NCBI RefSeq assembly: GCF_023074835.1
Contig: NZ_JALLGW010000001.1
Location: 1,922,001 to 1,986,000, forward strand
From: Halomarina salina
GTDB lineage: Archaea > Halobacteriota > Halobacteria > Halobacteriales > Haloarculaceae
Length of the DNA: 64,000 nucleotides
Direction of reading: 5' to 3'
The translations under genes were made by a program, and so were the position numbers. This document shows positions 8,999 through 17,839 of this stretch, piece after piece. Within the stretch, counting starts at the first letter, position 1, and every line of letters starts with the position of its first letter. A model generated the notes under the pieces. The model had not been told where the DNA came from, did not search any database, and saw only the letters and a program-made list of their open reading frames with translations.

Positions 8999-9892
8999 CT
9001 AGCGGGACCGGGTCGTCACTTCACAGCCGTCCTCGGTGACGATGACGGTGTGTTCCTTCTGACTGACGAGGCGGCCCTCCTCCTCCTGCAGGACGGGGTA
9101 GCCGTGGACGACGCCCTGCTGTTTGAGGCGGCGGAGCGCCATCTCCGCGCGGTCGGTGTCCAGCCATCGCGTCGCGAACGGGAGCGTGCGGAACTCCTCG
9201 GTGACCTGCTCGATGACCTGGCGAGCCTGCCGGTTGCGGACGCTGCGCTCGTGTTCGAGCGCGAAGATCTCCTCCGTCGCTCCCTCGCCGACCTTCCCGC
9301 TCCCGTCGGTGGCGAACGGCTCGATGGCGACCACGTCGCCCGCTTCGAGTTCGACGCCCGTTTCGACGGCCCGGTTCGGGATGTTCGGCGGCGTGTGCTG
9401 CTGCCAGTGGCCGAGGCCGTGGCCGGTGAGGTTGACGACCGGGTTGAAGCCGTAGCCGTCGATGGTCTCCTCGATGGCCGCGCCTAGCTCGCCCGTGTGG
9501 ACGCCCGGTTCGACGAGTTCGAGGGCGGCGTCGAGCGCCTCCTCGCTGGCGGCCGCGAGGTCGTCGTTGCCCGACAGGTCCACGGTGATGGCGGTGTCGG
9601 CGAGCCAGCCGTCGACGTGCACGCCGATGTCGAGGTTCACCATCTCCTCGCCGAACTCGGCGTCGTCGTCGATGCTCGGCGTGGCGTGGGCCGCCTCGTG
9701 GTCGATGCTGATGTTGACGGGGAACGCCGGCTTGCCACCCAGTTCGCGGATGCGCTCTTCTGCCCACTCCGCGACCTCCAGGTGCTTCACCCCGACGTCG
9801 ACTCGGTCGGCGGCCTCGTCGCGGACCTCGGCGAGAATCTCGCCCGCCTCGCGGTGTTGCTCGTACTGTTCGTCCGTGAGGTCTACGCTCAT
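8999..9892 (-). CDS. map: Methionine aminopeptidase, type II
   Basis: The 297-residue enzyme removes N-terminal Met from nascent proteins. Metal ligands expected for the pita-bread fold are visible: the two Asp in DIGVHVDGWLADTAITVD, the His in LTGHGLGHW, the Glu in AIEPFAT and the last Glu in EEIFALEHE/KEHTVIVTEDG. The insertion with RHEFR-type helical subdomain (VEQVTEEFRTLPFATRWLD) marks type II. ATG 9890-9892 gives MSVDLTDEQYEQH, the standard haloarchaeal start. The neighbours are divergent and convergent, so the gene is monocistronic. Confidence 0.95.
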   Translation of the reverse strand: MSVDLTDEQYEQHREAGEILAEVRDEAADRVDVGVKHLEVAEWAEERIRELGGKPAFPVNISIDHEAAHATPSIDDDAEFGEEMVNLDIGVHVDGWLADTAITVDLSGNDDLAAASEEALDAALELVEPGVHTGELGAAIEETIDGYGFNPVVNLTGHGLGHWQQHTPPNIPNRAVETGVELEAGDVVAIEPFATDGSGKVGEGATEEIFALEHERSVRNRQARQVIEQVTEEFRTLPFATRWLDTDRAEMALRRLKQQGVVHGYPVLQEEEGRLVSQKEHTVIVTEDGCEVTTRSR

Positions 9893-10040
9893 ACTCGGCG
9901 TAATCCGCACCGCGGGAAAGAGGTTGTGCTGTCGGCCGCGAGCGTCGGTTCTCGACTCGTCAGGACGATCAGTGGTCGTCGGGCCACGAACTGGCCTACC
10001 GACACGACCTTTTTGACTGCTCGCCCGCGCAGTACCGACG

Positions 10041-10562
10041 ATGGACCGACTCCCGCCGTTCGACGCCCTCCGGGCGGACGACGCCGTCACGGTCGCCGAG
10101 TCGACTGCCACTCACGCCTCCGACGAGTTCGACTACTGGACGCGACTGGACGGCATCCTCGTCCTCGGCGTCCTCGACACCGACGGGAACGTCCTGCTGA
10201 TGGACAGCAGCCACGGCTGGCGACTCCCGTTCGTGGCCGTCGAGGGCTCCGACTGGGCGTCGGTCGCCCGAACGAGCGCCGAGGCACTTACCGGCGTCGA
10301 GGTGACCGTCGAGAGCGTCGAACGAGTCGAATGCGTCGAGCACCGACCGGACGATAGCGCGGACCGGGTAGATAGCGTCACGCGGACGGTCACCCACGAC
10401 GTCGTGGTGCGAACGACGCCGGTCGCCGAGGGGTCGCTCGCCGCGACGCCTCGGCTCCCCGACTGGGGGGAACTCACCGTCGACTGGTTCGGCGCGGTGC
10501 CCGACGACGCCTACCGAGACCACGACGAGACAGTGGCCGACATCGAGCGGATGCTGGACTGA
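10041..10562 (+). CDS. Nudix-fold-like protein lacking the catalytic box
   Basis: A 173-residue acidic protein. Residues about 30-60 (YWTRLDGILVLGVLDTDGNVLLMDS) and the WRLPFVAVEGSDWASVARTSAEALTGVEV segment follow the order of a Nudix fold. However, the GX5EX7REUXEEXGU motif is absent; the Glu residues that bind metal are replaced. It is therefore probably a non-catalytic or diverged Nudix relative. A CTTTTT box at 10008-10013, about 30 nt before the ATG, suggests a leaderless mRNA. The family assignment is inferred from pattern only. Confidence 0.6.
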   Translation: MDRLPPFDALRADDAVTVAESTATHASDEFDYWTRLDGILVLGVLDTDGNVLLMDSSHGWRLPFVAVEGSDWASVARTSAEALTGVEVTVESVERVECVEHRPDDSADRVDSVTRTVTHDVVVRTTPVAEGSLAATPRLPDWGELTVDWFGAVPDDAYRDHDETVADIERMLD

Positions 10563-10590
10563 GATGGGGCCGACTACTACCGCGAACTGA

Positions 10591-11535
10591 CTACTCTTCG
10601 CTGGCTCCGCTCCCGTCGTCCTCGTCGTCACTCCCGTGAGCGTACCGGGCGGTCTGCATCGCGTCGGAGTTGAACGCGCTTCCGGCCCGTCCCTCGGCGT
10701 CCATCACGACGACGCCCGCGTCGCTGCCCGTGATGTCCTCGAACTCCTCGATGGCGAGTTCGGCGGCCTCCTGCGGGTCCCGGCCGAGTTCGAGGTGGTC
10801 GACGGCGCGGCGGGCGAGCGTGACGCGGACGATATCCTCGCCCGAGCCAGTGGAACTCGCCCCACCCGCGTGCGTGCAGAAGAACCCCGACCCGACCTGC
10901 GGGACGTCGCCGACCCGGCCGGCGAGCGCCCGCCAGCGCCCGCCCGTCGAGGTGAGCGCGGCGACCGTCTCGCCGTCGGTGGCGACCGCACCCACGGTGT
11001 CCGATTCGTGGTGGGCGTCTCGCCCCTCGTTCGACGAGTCGCCCTCCGGTGCGCCGCCGAAGTCCTCCCTGAGCCACTCCAGCTGGGAGCGGACGTCGTC
11101 GTTCGCGGGCGGGTCCTCGTCGGCCCACTGCTCGCGGGTGCGTTCGCTCCACAGGTCGACGCCCACGGGAACGTCGTAGGCGTCGGCGAGGTCGACGGCG
11201 TGGACGCCCGCGACGCAGACGTGGGGCGTCTCCTCCATGACGAGGCGGGCCACCTCGCTGGCGTGTTCGACGCCGGGCATCGAACTCGCCGCGCCGACCG
11301 ACCGGTCGCTGGTCATCACGCCCGCGTCGGTGCGGACGACGCCGTCGGACTGGACCGACCCGCCGACGCCCGCGTTGAACCGCGGCGACGATTCGAGGAC
11401 CCGGACCGTCTCCACGACGGCGTCGAGTGGCGTCGCTGCCGTCCGACCCGCGTCGACGGCCTCGTCGAGGACCGCCTGTCGCGGGACCGGTTCGTCTACC
11501 GGTCCACCCGCGCCGCCGTGTGCGATGACGTACAT
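10591..11535 (-). CDS. Isoaspartyl peptidase / L-asparaginase (Ntn hydrolase)
   Basis: A 314-residue protein beginning VIAHGGAGG, the family opening. The N-terminal half contains RFNAGVGGSVQSDGVVRTDAGVM, the substrate-pocket region. The autocleavage site lies before Thr180 in HESDTVGAVATD; that Thr would become the N-terminal nucleophile of the beta subunit. A second Thr in LTSTGGRW supports the pocket. The enzyme hydrolyses beta-aspartyl dipeptides and Asn. The acidic tail DDEDDGSGASEE is ordinary for a haloarchaeon. The stop is at 10591. Confidence 0.92.
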   Translation of the reverse strand: MYVIAHGGAGGPVDEPVPRQAVLDEAVDAGRTAATPLDAVVETVRVLESSPRFNAGVGGSVQSDGVVRTDAGVMTSDRSVGAASSMPGVEHASEVARLVMEETPHVCVAGVHAVDLADAYDVPVGVDLWSERTREQWADEDPPANDDVRSQLEWLREDFGGAPEGDSSNEGRDAHHESDTVGAVATDGETVAALTSTGGRWRALAGRVGDVPQVGSGFFCTHAGGASSTGSGEDIVRVTLARRAVDHLELGRDPQEAAELAIEEFEDITGSDAGVVVMDAEGRAGSAFNSDAMQTARYAHGSDDEDDGSGASEE

Positions 11536-11708
11536 GGAGTCGGTGGCGTTCGGAGGGGCTTAACGTCTGGCGACTCGCTTCGCAGTGGCCCATTTCTTCG
11601 ACGGTCCGCGTGGAATACTCCAATCGAGACCATTCAGTATAGAAGGTGGCTCCTAACGGGCCGAAAGTCGCGCATAGCTAACCCTCGTCTCGTTGCGCTC
11701 TCGGACGA

Positions 11709-14120
11709 ATGACACGGAAGAAACGCCACGGCAGGCGCACGTTCCTCAAACTCGCTGGTGCGGGCGTCGCAGCGGCGAGCGTCGGGGCCGGGAGCGGTGC
11801 AGCGTTCGCCGCGCCAGGCGAGACGCAGAACGGGTGGACCGAGTACGAGAGTCCAACCAGCAAGACGCTCATGGGCGTCGTCCAGACGGTCGAAGGCCCG
11901 TACGCGGTCGGCGGAGCGGGCGACGTGCTCGCCCGCCGACCCGACGGGTGGGAACTCGTCCTCGACCGCGGGCCGACCGTCCAGTCGAACGGCCTCCGGG
12001 CCGTCGCCGTCACCAACGACGGGCGGAATATATGGTTCTCGGGTGGGTCAGGCGTCGTCGGCCAGTACGACGTCGTCGACGAGCGACTGACCGACTACTC
12101 CGCACCGGGCGGGAAGACCTCGACGTGGGAGGGGGTCGCCGTCACCGGCGCGGCCGGGAGCGAGACGGTCCACCTCACGAACGGCTCCGGTGAGTACCTG
12201 AAGGGGACGAAGAACGCCGAGGGCGGCGTCGACTGGGACGACGCCATCAAACCGGGCGGTGGCTCCACCGCCACGGCCGTCGCCTTCCTCGACGCGTCGA
12301 CCGGCTACATCTGCGACACCAACGGCAAGGTGTACGAGACGACCGACGGCGGCGACTCCTGGGCCGAAATCGGCATCGGGTCCGGCGGCGCGGGCGTCGC
12401 GCTGTACGACGTCGCACCCGTCGCGCCCGACCTGCTGTTCGTCAGCGGCGGGAACGGCTACGTCTACCGCTACGACGGGACGCGCTGGACCCCCGAGAAG
12501 CCCGGCGCGAACGCCATCTACTCCGTCGACCACGACGGCACCGACGGCCTCGCGGCGGGGTCGGGCGGCGTCGTCTACGAGTACGGCACCGCGGGCTGGA
12601 CGCAGGTCCAGACGCCGACGACGAAAGCGCTGCGCGGCGTCGCGCTCGACACCACCGGCCAGTTCCCCGACGCGGCGGTCGGCTCCTCGGGGTCGGTCGT
12701 CGAGCGCGGGGAGTACACGAAGCCGCTGCCGAACAGTATCGCCATCACCACCTCCGCCAGCGAGGAGACGGGCTACCGCCTCGCCGTCGACGGCGCGGTC
12801 GAGACGGGCGACGACGTGGAGAGCGGCGACTCGTTGACGAGCAACCTCGGCACGCCCGACGTGGTGACCGGCACCGTCGGGGGGACCGACGCCAGCGACA
12901 CCTACGCCTACTCCGGCGAGATACTCGACTTCGAGATCACGAGCGGCACCCCGGCGAACGTCGACCTGACGGTCAACGGCACGCCGACCGAGATTCGAGA
13001 GTTGCGCGACCGGCCGTGGCGGGTGGTCGAGTCGCCGACGGGGCAGACGCTGAACGCCGTCGTCCAGGCGACCGAAGGGCCGTACGCCGTCGGCGCGGGC
13101 GGCAACGTCCTCGCGCGTCGTCCCGACGGCTGGGCGTTCGTCGTCGAGTACGGTCCGCTCGCGCGGAGCAACACGCTCACCTGCGCGGGCGTCTCCGACG
13201 ACGGCCGCGACGTCTGGTTCGCGGGTGGCTCCGGCGTCATCGGCCAGTACGACACGGTCGACGAGACGCTGACGAACTACTCCCAGCCGATGGGCAAGAC
13301 CTCGACGTGGGAGGGCATCGCCGTCACCGGGACGACCGACGACGACGTCGTCCACCTCGTCAACGGCTCCGGCGAGTACCTGCGTGGCACACGCCAGTCG
13401 AGCGGTGCGATGCAGTGGAGCGACGTCGTCAAACCCGGCGGCGGCTCCTCGGCGAAGGGCATCTCGTTCCTGAACCGCTCGACGGGCTACATCGTCGACA
13501 CGAACAGCAAGGTGTACGAGACGACCGACGGCGGCGACTCCTGGTCGACCATCGGCATCCCCGGCGGCTCGGCGGGGCTGTACGACGTCGACGCGCAGGC
13601 CGAGGACCGCATCGTCGTGACGGCGGGCGACGGCACGCTCTACCGCTACAACGGCGCGGTCTGGACGAAGCTGTACGCCGGCGGGAAGGCGCTCTACGGC
13701 GTCGACCTGCAGGGCGACACCGGCTACGCCGTCGGCTCTTCGGGGGCGATCTACCAGCTCCGCGACGGGGGCTGGCAACCGGACGACTCGCCCACCTCGA
13801 AGGGCCTGCGGAGCGTCGCGCTCTCCGGCTCCGAGACCATCCCCGACGCCGCGGTCGGTGCGTCGGGCACCATCGTCGAACGACGGGGGTACGTCGCGGC
13901 GCTGCCCGGCTTCGACGCCGCGCCGACGGACCCTGACGGCGACGGCCACTACGAGGACCTGACCGGCGACGGCTCGTTCGGGCAGGCCGACGTGCAGGCG
14001 CTGTACGACCTGCTCGACGACCCGAACGTCTCGGTGAACACGCCCGTCTACGACTTCAACGGCGACGGAACCGTCGACGTGACCGACGTGCAGAAACTCA
14101 ACTCCTGGCTCGACCAATGA
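11709..14120 (+). CDS. Secreted duplicated beta-propeller protein with C-terminal dockerin-like domain
   Basis: An 803-residue protein with a Tat signal (RRTFLKLAGAG). It holds two near-copies of a 330-370 residue YCF48/BNR-like propeller, one starting at WTEYESPTSKTL (about 43), the other at WRVVESPTGQTL (about 436). Both contain YETTDGGDSW, VVKPGGGSS/IKPGGGST and SGEYL. Between them is a beta-rich spacer. Residues about 740-803 carry two EF-hand-type calcium loops (DPDGDGHYED / LTGDGSFGQADV and DFNGDGTVDVTDV), the layout of a type I dockerin. It overlaps by ATGA the next gene, whose N-terminus is cohesin-like. The ligand is unknown. Confidence 0.85.
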   Translation: MTRKKRHGRRTFLKLAGAGVAAASVGAGSGAAFAAPGETQNGWTEYESPTSKTLMGVVQTVEGPYAVGGAGDVLARRPDGWELVLDRGPTVQSNGLRAVAVTNDGRNIWFSGGSGVVGQYDVVDERLTDYSAPGGKTSTWEGVAVTGAAGSETVHLTNGSGEYLKGTKNAEGGVDWDDAIKPGGGSTATAVAFLDASTGYICDTNGKVYETTDGGDSWAEIGIGSGGAGVALYDVAPVAPDLLFVSGGNGYVYRYDGTRWTPEKPGANAIYSVDHDGTDGLAAGSGGVVYEYGTAGWTQVQTPTTKALRGVALDTTGQFPDAAVGSSGSVVERGEYTKPLPNSIAITTSASEETGYRLAVDGAVETGDDVESGDSLTSNLGTPDVVTGTVGGTDASDTYAYSGEILDFEITSGTPANVDLTVNGTPTEIRELRDRPWRVVESPTGQTLNAVVQATEGPYAVGAGGNVLARRPDGWAFVVEYGPLARSNTLTCAGVSDDGRDVWFAGGSGVIGQYDTVDETLTNYSQPMGKTSTWEGIAVTGTTDDDVVHLVNGSGEYLRGTRQSSGAMQWSDVVKPGGGSSAKGISFLNRSTGYIVDTNSKVYETTDGGDSWSTIGIPGGSAGLYDVDAQAEDRIVVTAGDGTLYRYNGAVWTKLYAGGKALYGVDLQGDTGYAVGSSGAIYQLRDGGWQPDDSPTSKGLRSVALSGSETIPDAAVGASGTIVERRGYVAALPGFDAAPTDPDGDGHYEDLTGDGSFGQADVQALYDLLDDPNVSVNTPVYDFNGDGTVDVTDVQKLNSWLDQ

Positions 14121-15121
14121 CGGACACACCATCACGGTTCGGACGCATCGGCATCGCACTACTCGCAGTCCTCGCGGTCGTCGCGGGCGGCACGGCGGTC
14201 ACGGCGCAGGAGGCCGACGGCGGGCAACCGACCGTCGAACTCGTCGCGGCCGGTGGGGGGAGCGGTCCCGCCACCAGCTTCGACGTCGTGGCGTCGAACG
14301 TCAGCGGCGTCGGCGCGTACGAGTACACCGTCGGCGTCGCGGACGACGAGAACGCGACCATCACGCGGGTGACGCCCGGCGGCAACCCGCCGTCGTTCCT
14401 GACGACGGTCGAGTACAGTGATAACCGCACCTCGGCGTTCGTCCGCGTCGCGGGTGCCGACACGAACGACAGCGGTCCCGTCAGCATCGGCACCGTCGAG
14501 TTCTCCGAGGCGGTCGAACGCGAGGACCTCTCGCTCACCGTCGCGGCGCTCGGCGACGAGCAGGGCGAGAGCTACGACGTCCGCGTCCCCGAGCCGTCGG
14601 AGTCGGCGTACTACCAGGTCGACTTCGTCGGCGGCGCGCCCATCGAGGAACTCGGCGAGAACGCGACCTACAGCGGCCAGGACCGCCTGCTGAAGTACCT
14701 CCACGGCTCGACCGAGGAGCCGGTTACTCGCGTCGGCGGGCCGTTCGCCGACGAGAACCTGACGCAGTGCGTCACCGTCGAGTCGTTCGACGTCGCGGAC
14801 GACGAGGCGACCGTCGAGTTCACCGTCGCGGCGGGCTGTGACCTCGACCTCTCGCTGGTCAGCTACGAGAAGACCGGTCCCGGCTGGAACGCCTCGACCG
14901 CTAGCGAACAGGTGCTGTACGACGACGCGCAGGGCACCTTCGGCCCCGGTAACCACACCATGACGGTCGAACTGCCCGGCGACCCCGGAACCCCGGTGGG
15001 CGACGCGAGTGACGACTCGTCCACGGGGTCGTCCGACGAATCGACGACCGAATCGTCGGGCGACTCCTCGGCGGAGGCGTCGGCGAGCGCCGCCTCGCCA
15101 GTCCACGAGGTGCTGGCCTGA
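14117..15121 (+). CDS. Secreted cohesin-like protein with a novel two-cysteine C-terminal domain
   Basis: A 334-residue protein. Residues 1-30 are a Sec signal (cut near AVTAQE). Residues 38-155 are a beta-rich module whose pattern (FDVVASNVSGVGAYEYTV... ITRVTPGG... VSIGTVEF... DLSLTVAAL) resembles a cohesin domain. Residues 165-289 form a second domain with Cys218 and Cys241, RLLKYLHGS and LVSYEKTG. That domain recurs in the cupredoxin at 24954-26231. A Ser/Asp/Thr tail follows, without a clear C-terminal membrane anchor. Its start overlaps the upstream dockerin-bearing gene, so the two are co-translated and may bind each other. Confidence 0.8.
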   Translation: MTDTPSRFGRIGIALLAVLAVVAGGTAVTAQEADGGQPTVELVAAGGGSGPATSFDVVASNVSGVGAYEYTVGVADDENATITRVTPGGNPPSFLTTVEYSDNRTSAFVRVAGADTNDSGPVSIGTVEFSEAVEREDLSLTVAALGDEQGESYDVRVPEPSESAYYQVDFVGGAPIEELGENATYSGQDRLLKYLHGSTEEPVTRVGGPFADENLTQCVTVESFDVADDEATVEFTVAAGCDLDLSLVSYEKTGPGWNASTASEQVLYDDAQGTFGPGNHTMTVELPGDPGTPVGDASDDSSTGSSDESTTESSGDSSAEASASAASPVHEVLA

Positions 15122-15186
15122 GTCGGCGAGCGGACCGACCCGAGACGAGCAGCTTTTTTCGCGCCCGCCGAGCAGTGGCGGCCACG

Positions 15187-15882
15187 ATGATATACGACCG
15201 CGGGGAGGCGACCGGCTACACCGTCGCGGACCGGTTCGACGGCGGCGTCGGCTGGCTGGCCCACCCCGAGGAGACGGGTCGGCGGACGAGCCACGCGTTC
15301 GTCGACGACGGCGACGTCTGGGTCGTCGACCCGCTGGACGCACCGGGTCTCGACGACCTGCTCGCCGAGTACGGCGAGGTAGCGGGCGTCGCGGTGCTGT
15401 CGGGCTTCCACGCGCGCGACGCCGACGCGTTCGCCCGCCGACACGACGTACCCGTCTCGCTCCCGCCGAAGATGGGCCGCGTGGCAGACCGGCTCGACGC
15501 TCCAACGCGCCGACTGCGGAACGGCGACGGCGGGTTCACCTTCCGACAGACCACGCCGCTGCCGGGGTGGCACGAGACGGTCGCATATCGAGAGGGAGAC
15601 GGGACGCTGTACGCCCCGGACTCGCTCGGGACGACGGCGTGGGCGACGGTGGACGAAGAGCGACTCGGCGTCTACCTGTTGGCCCGTCCGGTCCCCCCGC
15701 GCGCCCTGTTCGAGGGGTACGACCCCGACCGGGTGCTCGTGGGGCACGGCGAGGGCGTATTCGAGGACGCGACCGAGGCTCTCGACGATGCCCTTGCGGG
15801 CGCTCGTCGTCGGTTCCCTCGCGCACTGCGGCAGGAGGGTGTGACACAGCTTCGAGCGGTGATAGGCGCGCTCACCGACTGA
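15187..15882 (+). CDS. Metallo-beta-lactamase-fold-like protein, metal motif degenerate
   Basis: A 231-residue protein. The order of elements follows an MBL fold: GWLAHPEE and HAFVDDGDVWVVDPLDAPGLDDLL at the N-terminus, VLSGFHARDADAFARRHDVPV where the HxHxDH motif would be, and VLVGHGEGVFEDATEALDDAL at the end. Only one of the HxHxDH histidines (FHARD) is kept, so metal hydrolase activity is doubtful. ATG 15187 is preferred to a GTG four codons upstream; a CTTTTTT box at 15153-15159 lies about 30 nt before it. Role unknown. Confidence 0.75.
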   Translation: MIYDRGEATGYTVADRFDGGVGWLAHPEETGRRTSHAFVDDGDVWVVDPLDAPGLDDLLAEYGEVAGVAVLSGFHARDADAFARRHDVPVSLPPKMGRVADRLDAPTRRLRNGDGGFTFRQTTPLPGWHETVAYREGDGTLYAPDSLGTTAWATVDEERLGVYLLARPVPPRALFEGYDPDRVLVGHGEGVFEDATEALDDALAGARRRFPRALRQEGVTQLRAVIGALTD

Positions 15883-16004
15883 GGCCAGTGCGACCGGTAG
15901 TACCGCGTCGAGACCTCTGTTCGAGGAGGACGAGAACGGGTGACACGCGGCGTTCTCGTCGGATAACGGCAGACCTTTTACCGCGACGTGTGGAGTTCCC
16001 GCCA

Positions 16005-17261
16005 ATGTCTTACGAGAAGGTCGACGTGCCCGAGGAGGGCGAACCTATCACCGTAGGCGCTGACGAGGACGAACTCGACGTGCCCGAGAACCCCATCATC
16101 CCCATCATCTACGGGGACGGTATCGGGCAGGACGTCGGTCCGGCGGCCCAGACGGTGCTCGACGCCGCGGCCGAGGCGACCGGCCGGGACATCAACTGGA
16201 TGCGACTCTACGCGGGCGAGTCCGCCCGCGAGAAGTACGACGAGAACCTCCCCGACGACACCGTCGAGGCCATCGAGGAGTTCCGCGTCGCCATCAAGGG
16301 TCCGCTGACGACGCCCGTCGGCGCCGGCTTCCGCTCGCTCAACGTCGCGCTCCGGAAGAAGCTCGACCTCTACGCGAACATGCGCCCGACGTTCCACCTC
16401 GACGGCGTCCCCTCGCCGATGAAGAACCCCGGCGCGATGGACATGGTCAACTTCCGCGAGAACACGGAGGACGTCTACGCCGGCATCGAGTGGGAGGCCG
16501 GCAGCGACGAGGTCCAGCAGGTCCGCGAGTTCGTCGAGGACGAGATGGGCTTCGACTCCACCATCCACGACGGCCCGGTCGGCATCGGCGTCAAACCCAT
16601 CACCGAGTTCGGGACGAAACGCCTCGTCCGCAAGGCCATCGACTACGCGCTGAACAACGACCGCGACTCGGTGACGCTCGTCCACAAGGGCAACATCATG
16701 AAGTTCACCGAGGGGGCGTTCCGCGACTGGGGCTACGAGGTCGCCGAGGAGTACGGCGACGAGGTCATCACCGAGGACACGCTCTGGGAGGAGCGCGACG
16801 GTGACGCTCCCGAGGACGCCGTCGTCGTCAACGACCGCATCGCCGACAACATGCTCCAGCAGATCATGACGCGCACCGAGCAGTACGACGTGCTCGCCAT
16901 GCCGAACCTCAACGGCGACTACCTCTCGGACGCCGCCGGCGCACAGATCGGCGGCCTCGGCATCGCGCCGGGCGCGAACATCGGCGACGGCCGCATGCTC
17001 GCCGAACCCGTCCACGGCAGCGCGCCGAAGTACGCGGGTCAGGACAAGGTCAACCCGTCCGCGCTCATCCTCTCGGGCCGCATCATGCTCGAGTACCTCG
17101 GCTGGACCGACGCCGCGGACCTCGTCCGCGACGCCATCGAGGAGACCATCTCCGCCGGCGAGGTCACCTACGACATCGAGCGCCAGATCGACGGCGGCGA
17201 GAAACTCGCCACCAGCGAGTTCGCCGAGCGCGTCGCCGAGCGCATCCGCGACAAGGCGTAA
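16005..17261 (+). CDS. icd: Isocitrate dehydrogenase, NADP-type
   Basis: The 418-residue TCA-cycle enzyme oxidatively decarboxylates isocitrate to 2-oxoglutarate. Substrate-binding residues appear in FRSLNVALRKKLDLYANMRP (near 107-127) and NFRENTEDVYAGIEW, the catalytic Lys region in LVHKGNIMKFTEG, and the metal-binding Asp in PNLNGDYLSDAAGAQIGG. The length and N-terminus (MSYEKVDVPEEGE) match haloarchaeal homologues. CTTTTA at 15975-15980 lies 28 nt before the ATG, so the mRNA is probably leaderless. Confidence 0.97.
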   Translation: MSYEKVDVPEEGEPITVGADEDELDVPENPIIPIIYGDGIGQDVGPAAQTVLDAAAEATGRDINWMRLYAGESAREKYDENLPDDTVEAIEEFRVAIKGPLTTPVGAGFRSLNVALRKKLDLYANMRPTFHLDGVPSPMKNPGAMDMVNFRENTEDVYAGIEWEAGSDEVQQVREFVEDEMGFDSTIHDGPVGIGVKPITEFGTKRLVRKAIDYALNNDRDSVTLVHKGNIMKFTEGAFRDWGYEVAEEYGDEVITEDTLWEERDGDAPEDAVVVNDRIADNMLQQIMTRTEQYDVLAMPNLNGDYLSDAAGAQIGGLGIAPGANIGDGRMLAEPVHGSAPKYAGQDKVNPSALILSGRIMLEYLGWTDAADLVRDAIEETISAGEVTYDIERQIDGGEKLATSEFAERVAERIRDKA

Positions 17262-17364
17262 CCGACCTGCAGTTCTCTTCGCTCTTCGAATCTCCTCTCT
17301 CCCGTTCTCCCGCTATCCACTGACGACCAGAGCGGGAGACAGCCCTAGCACGACAGCTGATGCG

Positions 17365-17703
17365 TCACTCTCCCCACGGCACCTCCTCGCGAGGCGGTGA
17401 GAACACCTCGACGCCGGTGACGACCTCCTCCCCGTCGTTGCGCGCGGCGTGCGGTTCGTCGCTCGGGATGTCGTAGGCGTCGCCCGGTCCTACCGATAGT
17501 TCCTCACCGTCGACGACGAACGTGAGCGTCCCCTGGACGACGTAGCCGGTCTGTTCGTGTGGGTGGCTGTGCTCGGGGACGTCCGCGCCGGGTTCGATGT
17601 GGAAGTACTGGAGGCTCACCGACTCGCCGACGACGAGTTGCCCGAGTTCGACGCCCTCGGCCGCCTCGGCCGTCTCCCACTCCTCGCTGCTGACGATGTC
17701 CAT
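17365..17703 (-). CDS. Single-domain cupin protein
   Basis: A 112-residue protein with the two cupin motifs. Motif 1 is GADVPEHSHPHEQTGYVVQG (His-x-His-x3-Glu type) and motif 2 is GDAYDIPSDEPHAARN. The three His and one Glu would bind a metal ion in the barrel. Function cannot be deduced: single cupins range from isomerases to dioxygenases and sugar-binding proteins. ATG at 17701-17703. No operon partner is on this strand. Confidence 0.88.
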   Translation of the reverse strand: MDIVSSEEWETAEAAEGVELGQLVVGESVSLQYFHIEPGADVPEHSHPHEQTGYVVQGTLTFVVDGEELSVGPGDAYDIPSDEPHAARNDGEEVVTGVEVFSPPREEVPWGE

Positions 17704-17839
17704 ACCGGCGACTCGTCGCCGACCGTCCTATCAGTTCGGGGTCGCCGGGCCTCATCCGAACAGCGTCGTCGTATTCGGACACGGCCGTCGACCGCGAGGC
17801 AGTCCGAGGCTTTTCGACCGTGGGCGCGGTAGTCGACCC

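Noticed and set aside
12048-14159. A 703-codon open frame on the minus strand opposite the propeller gene
   Set aside because: It is the GC-rich antisense shadow: Arg/Val/Asp-rich without any domain, while the plus strand encodes a clear Tat-exported propeller.
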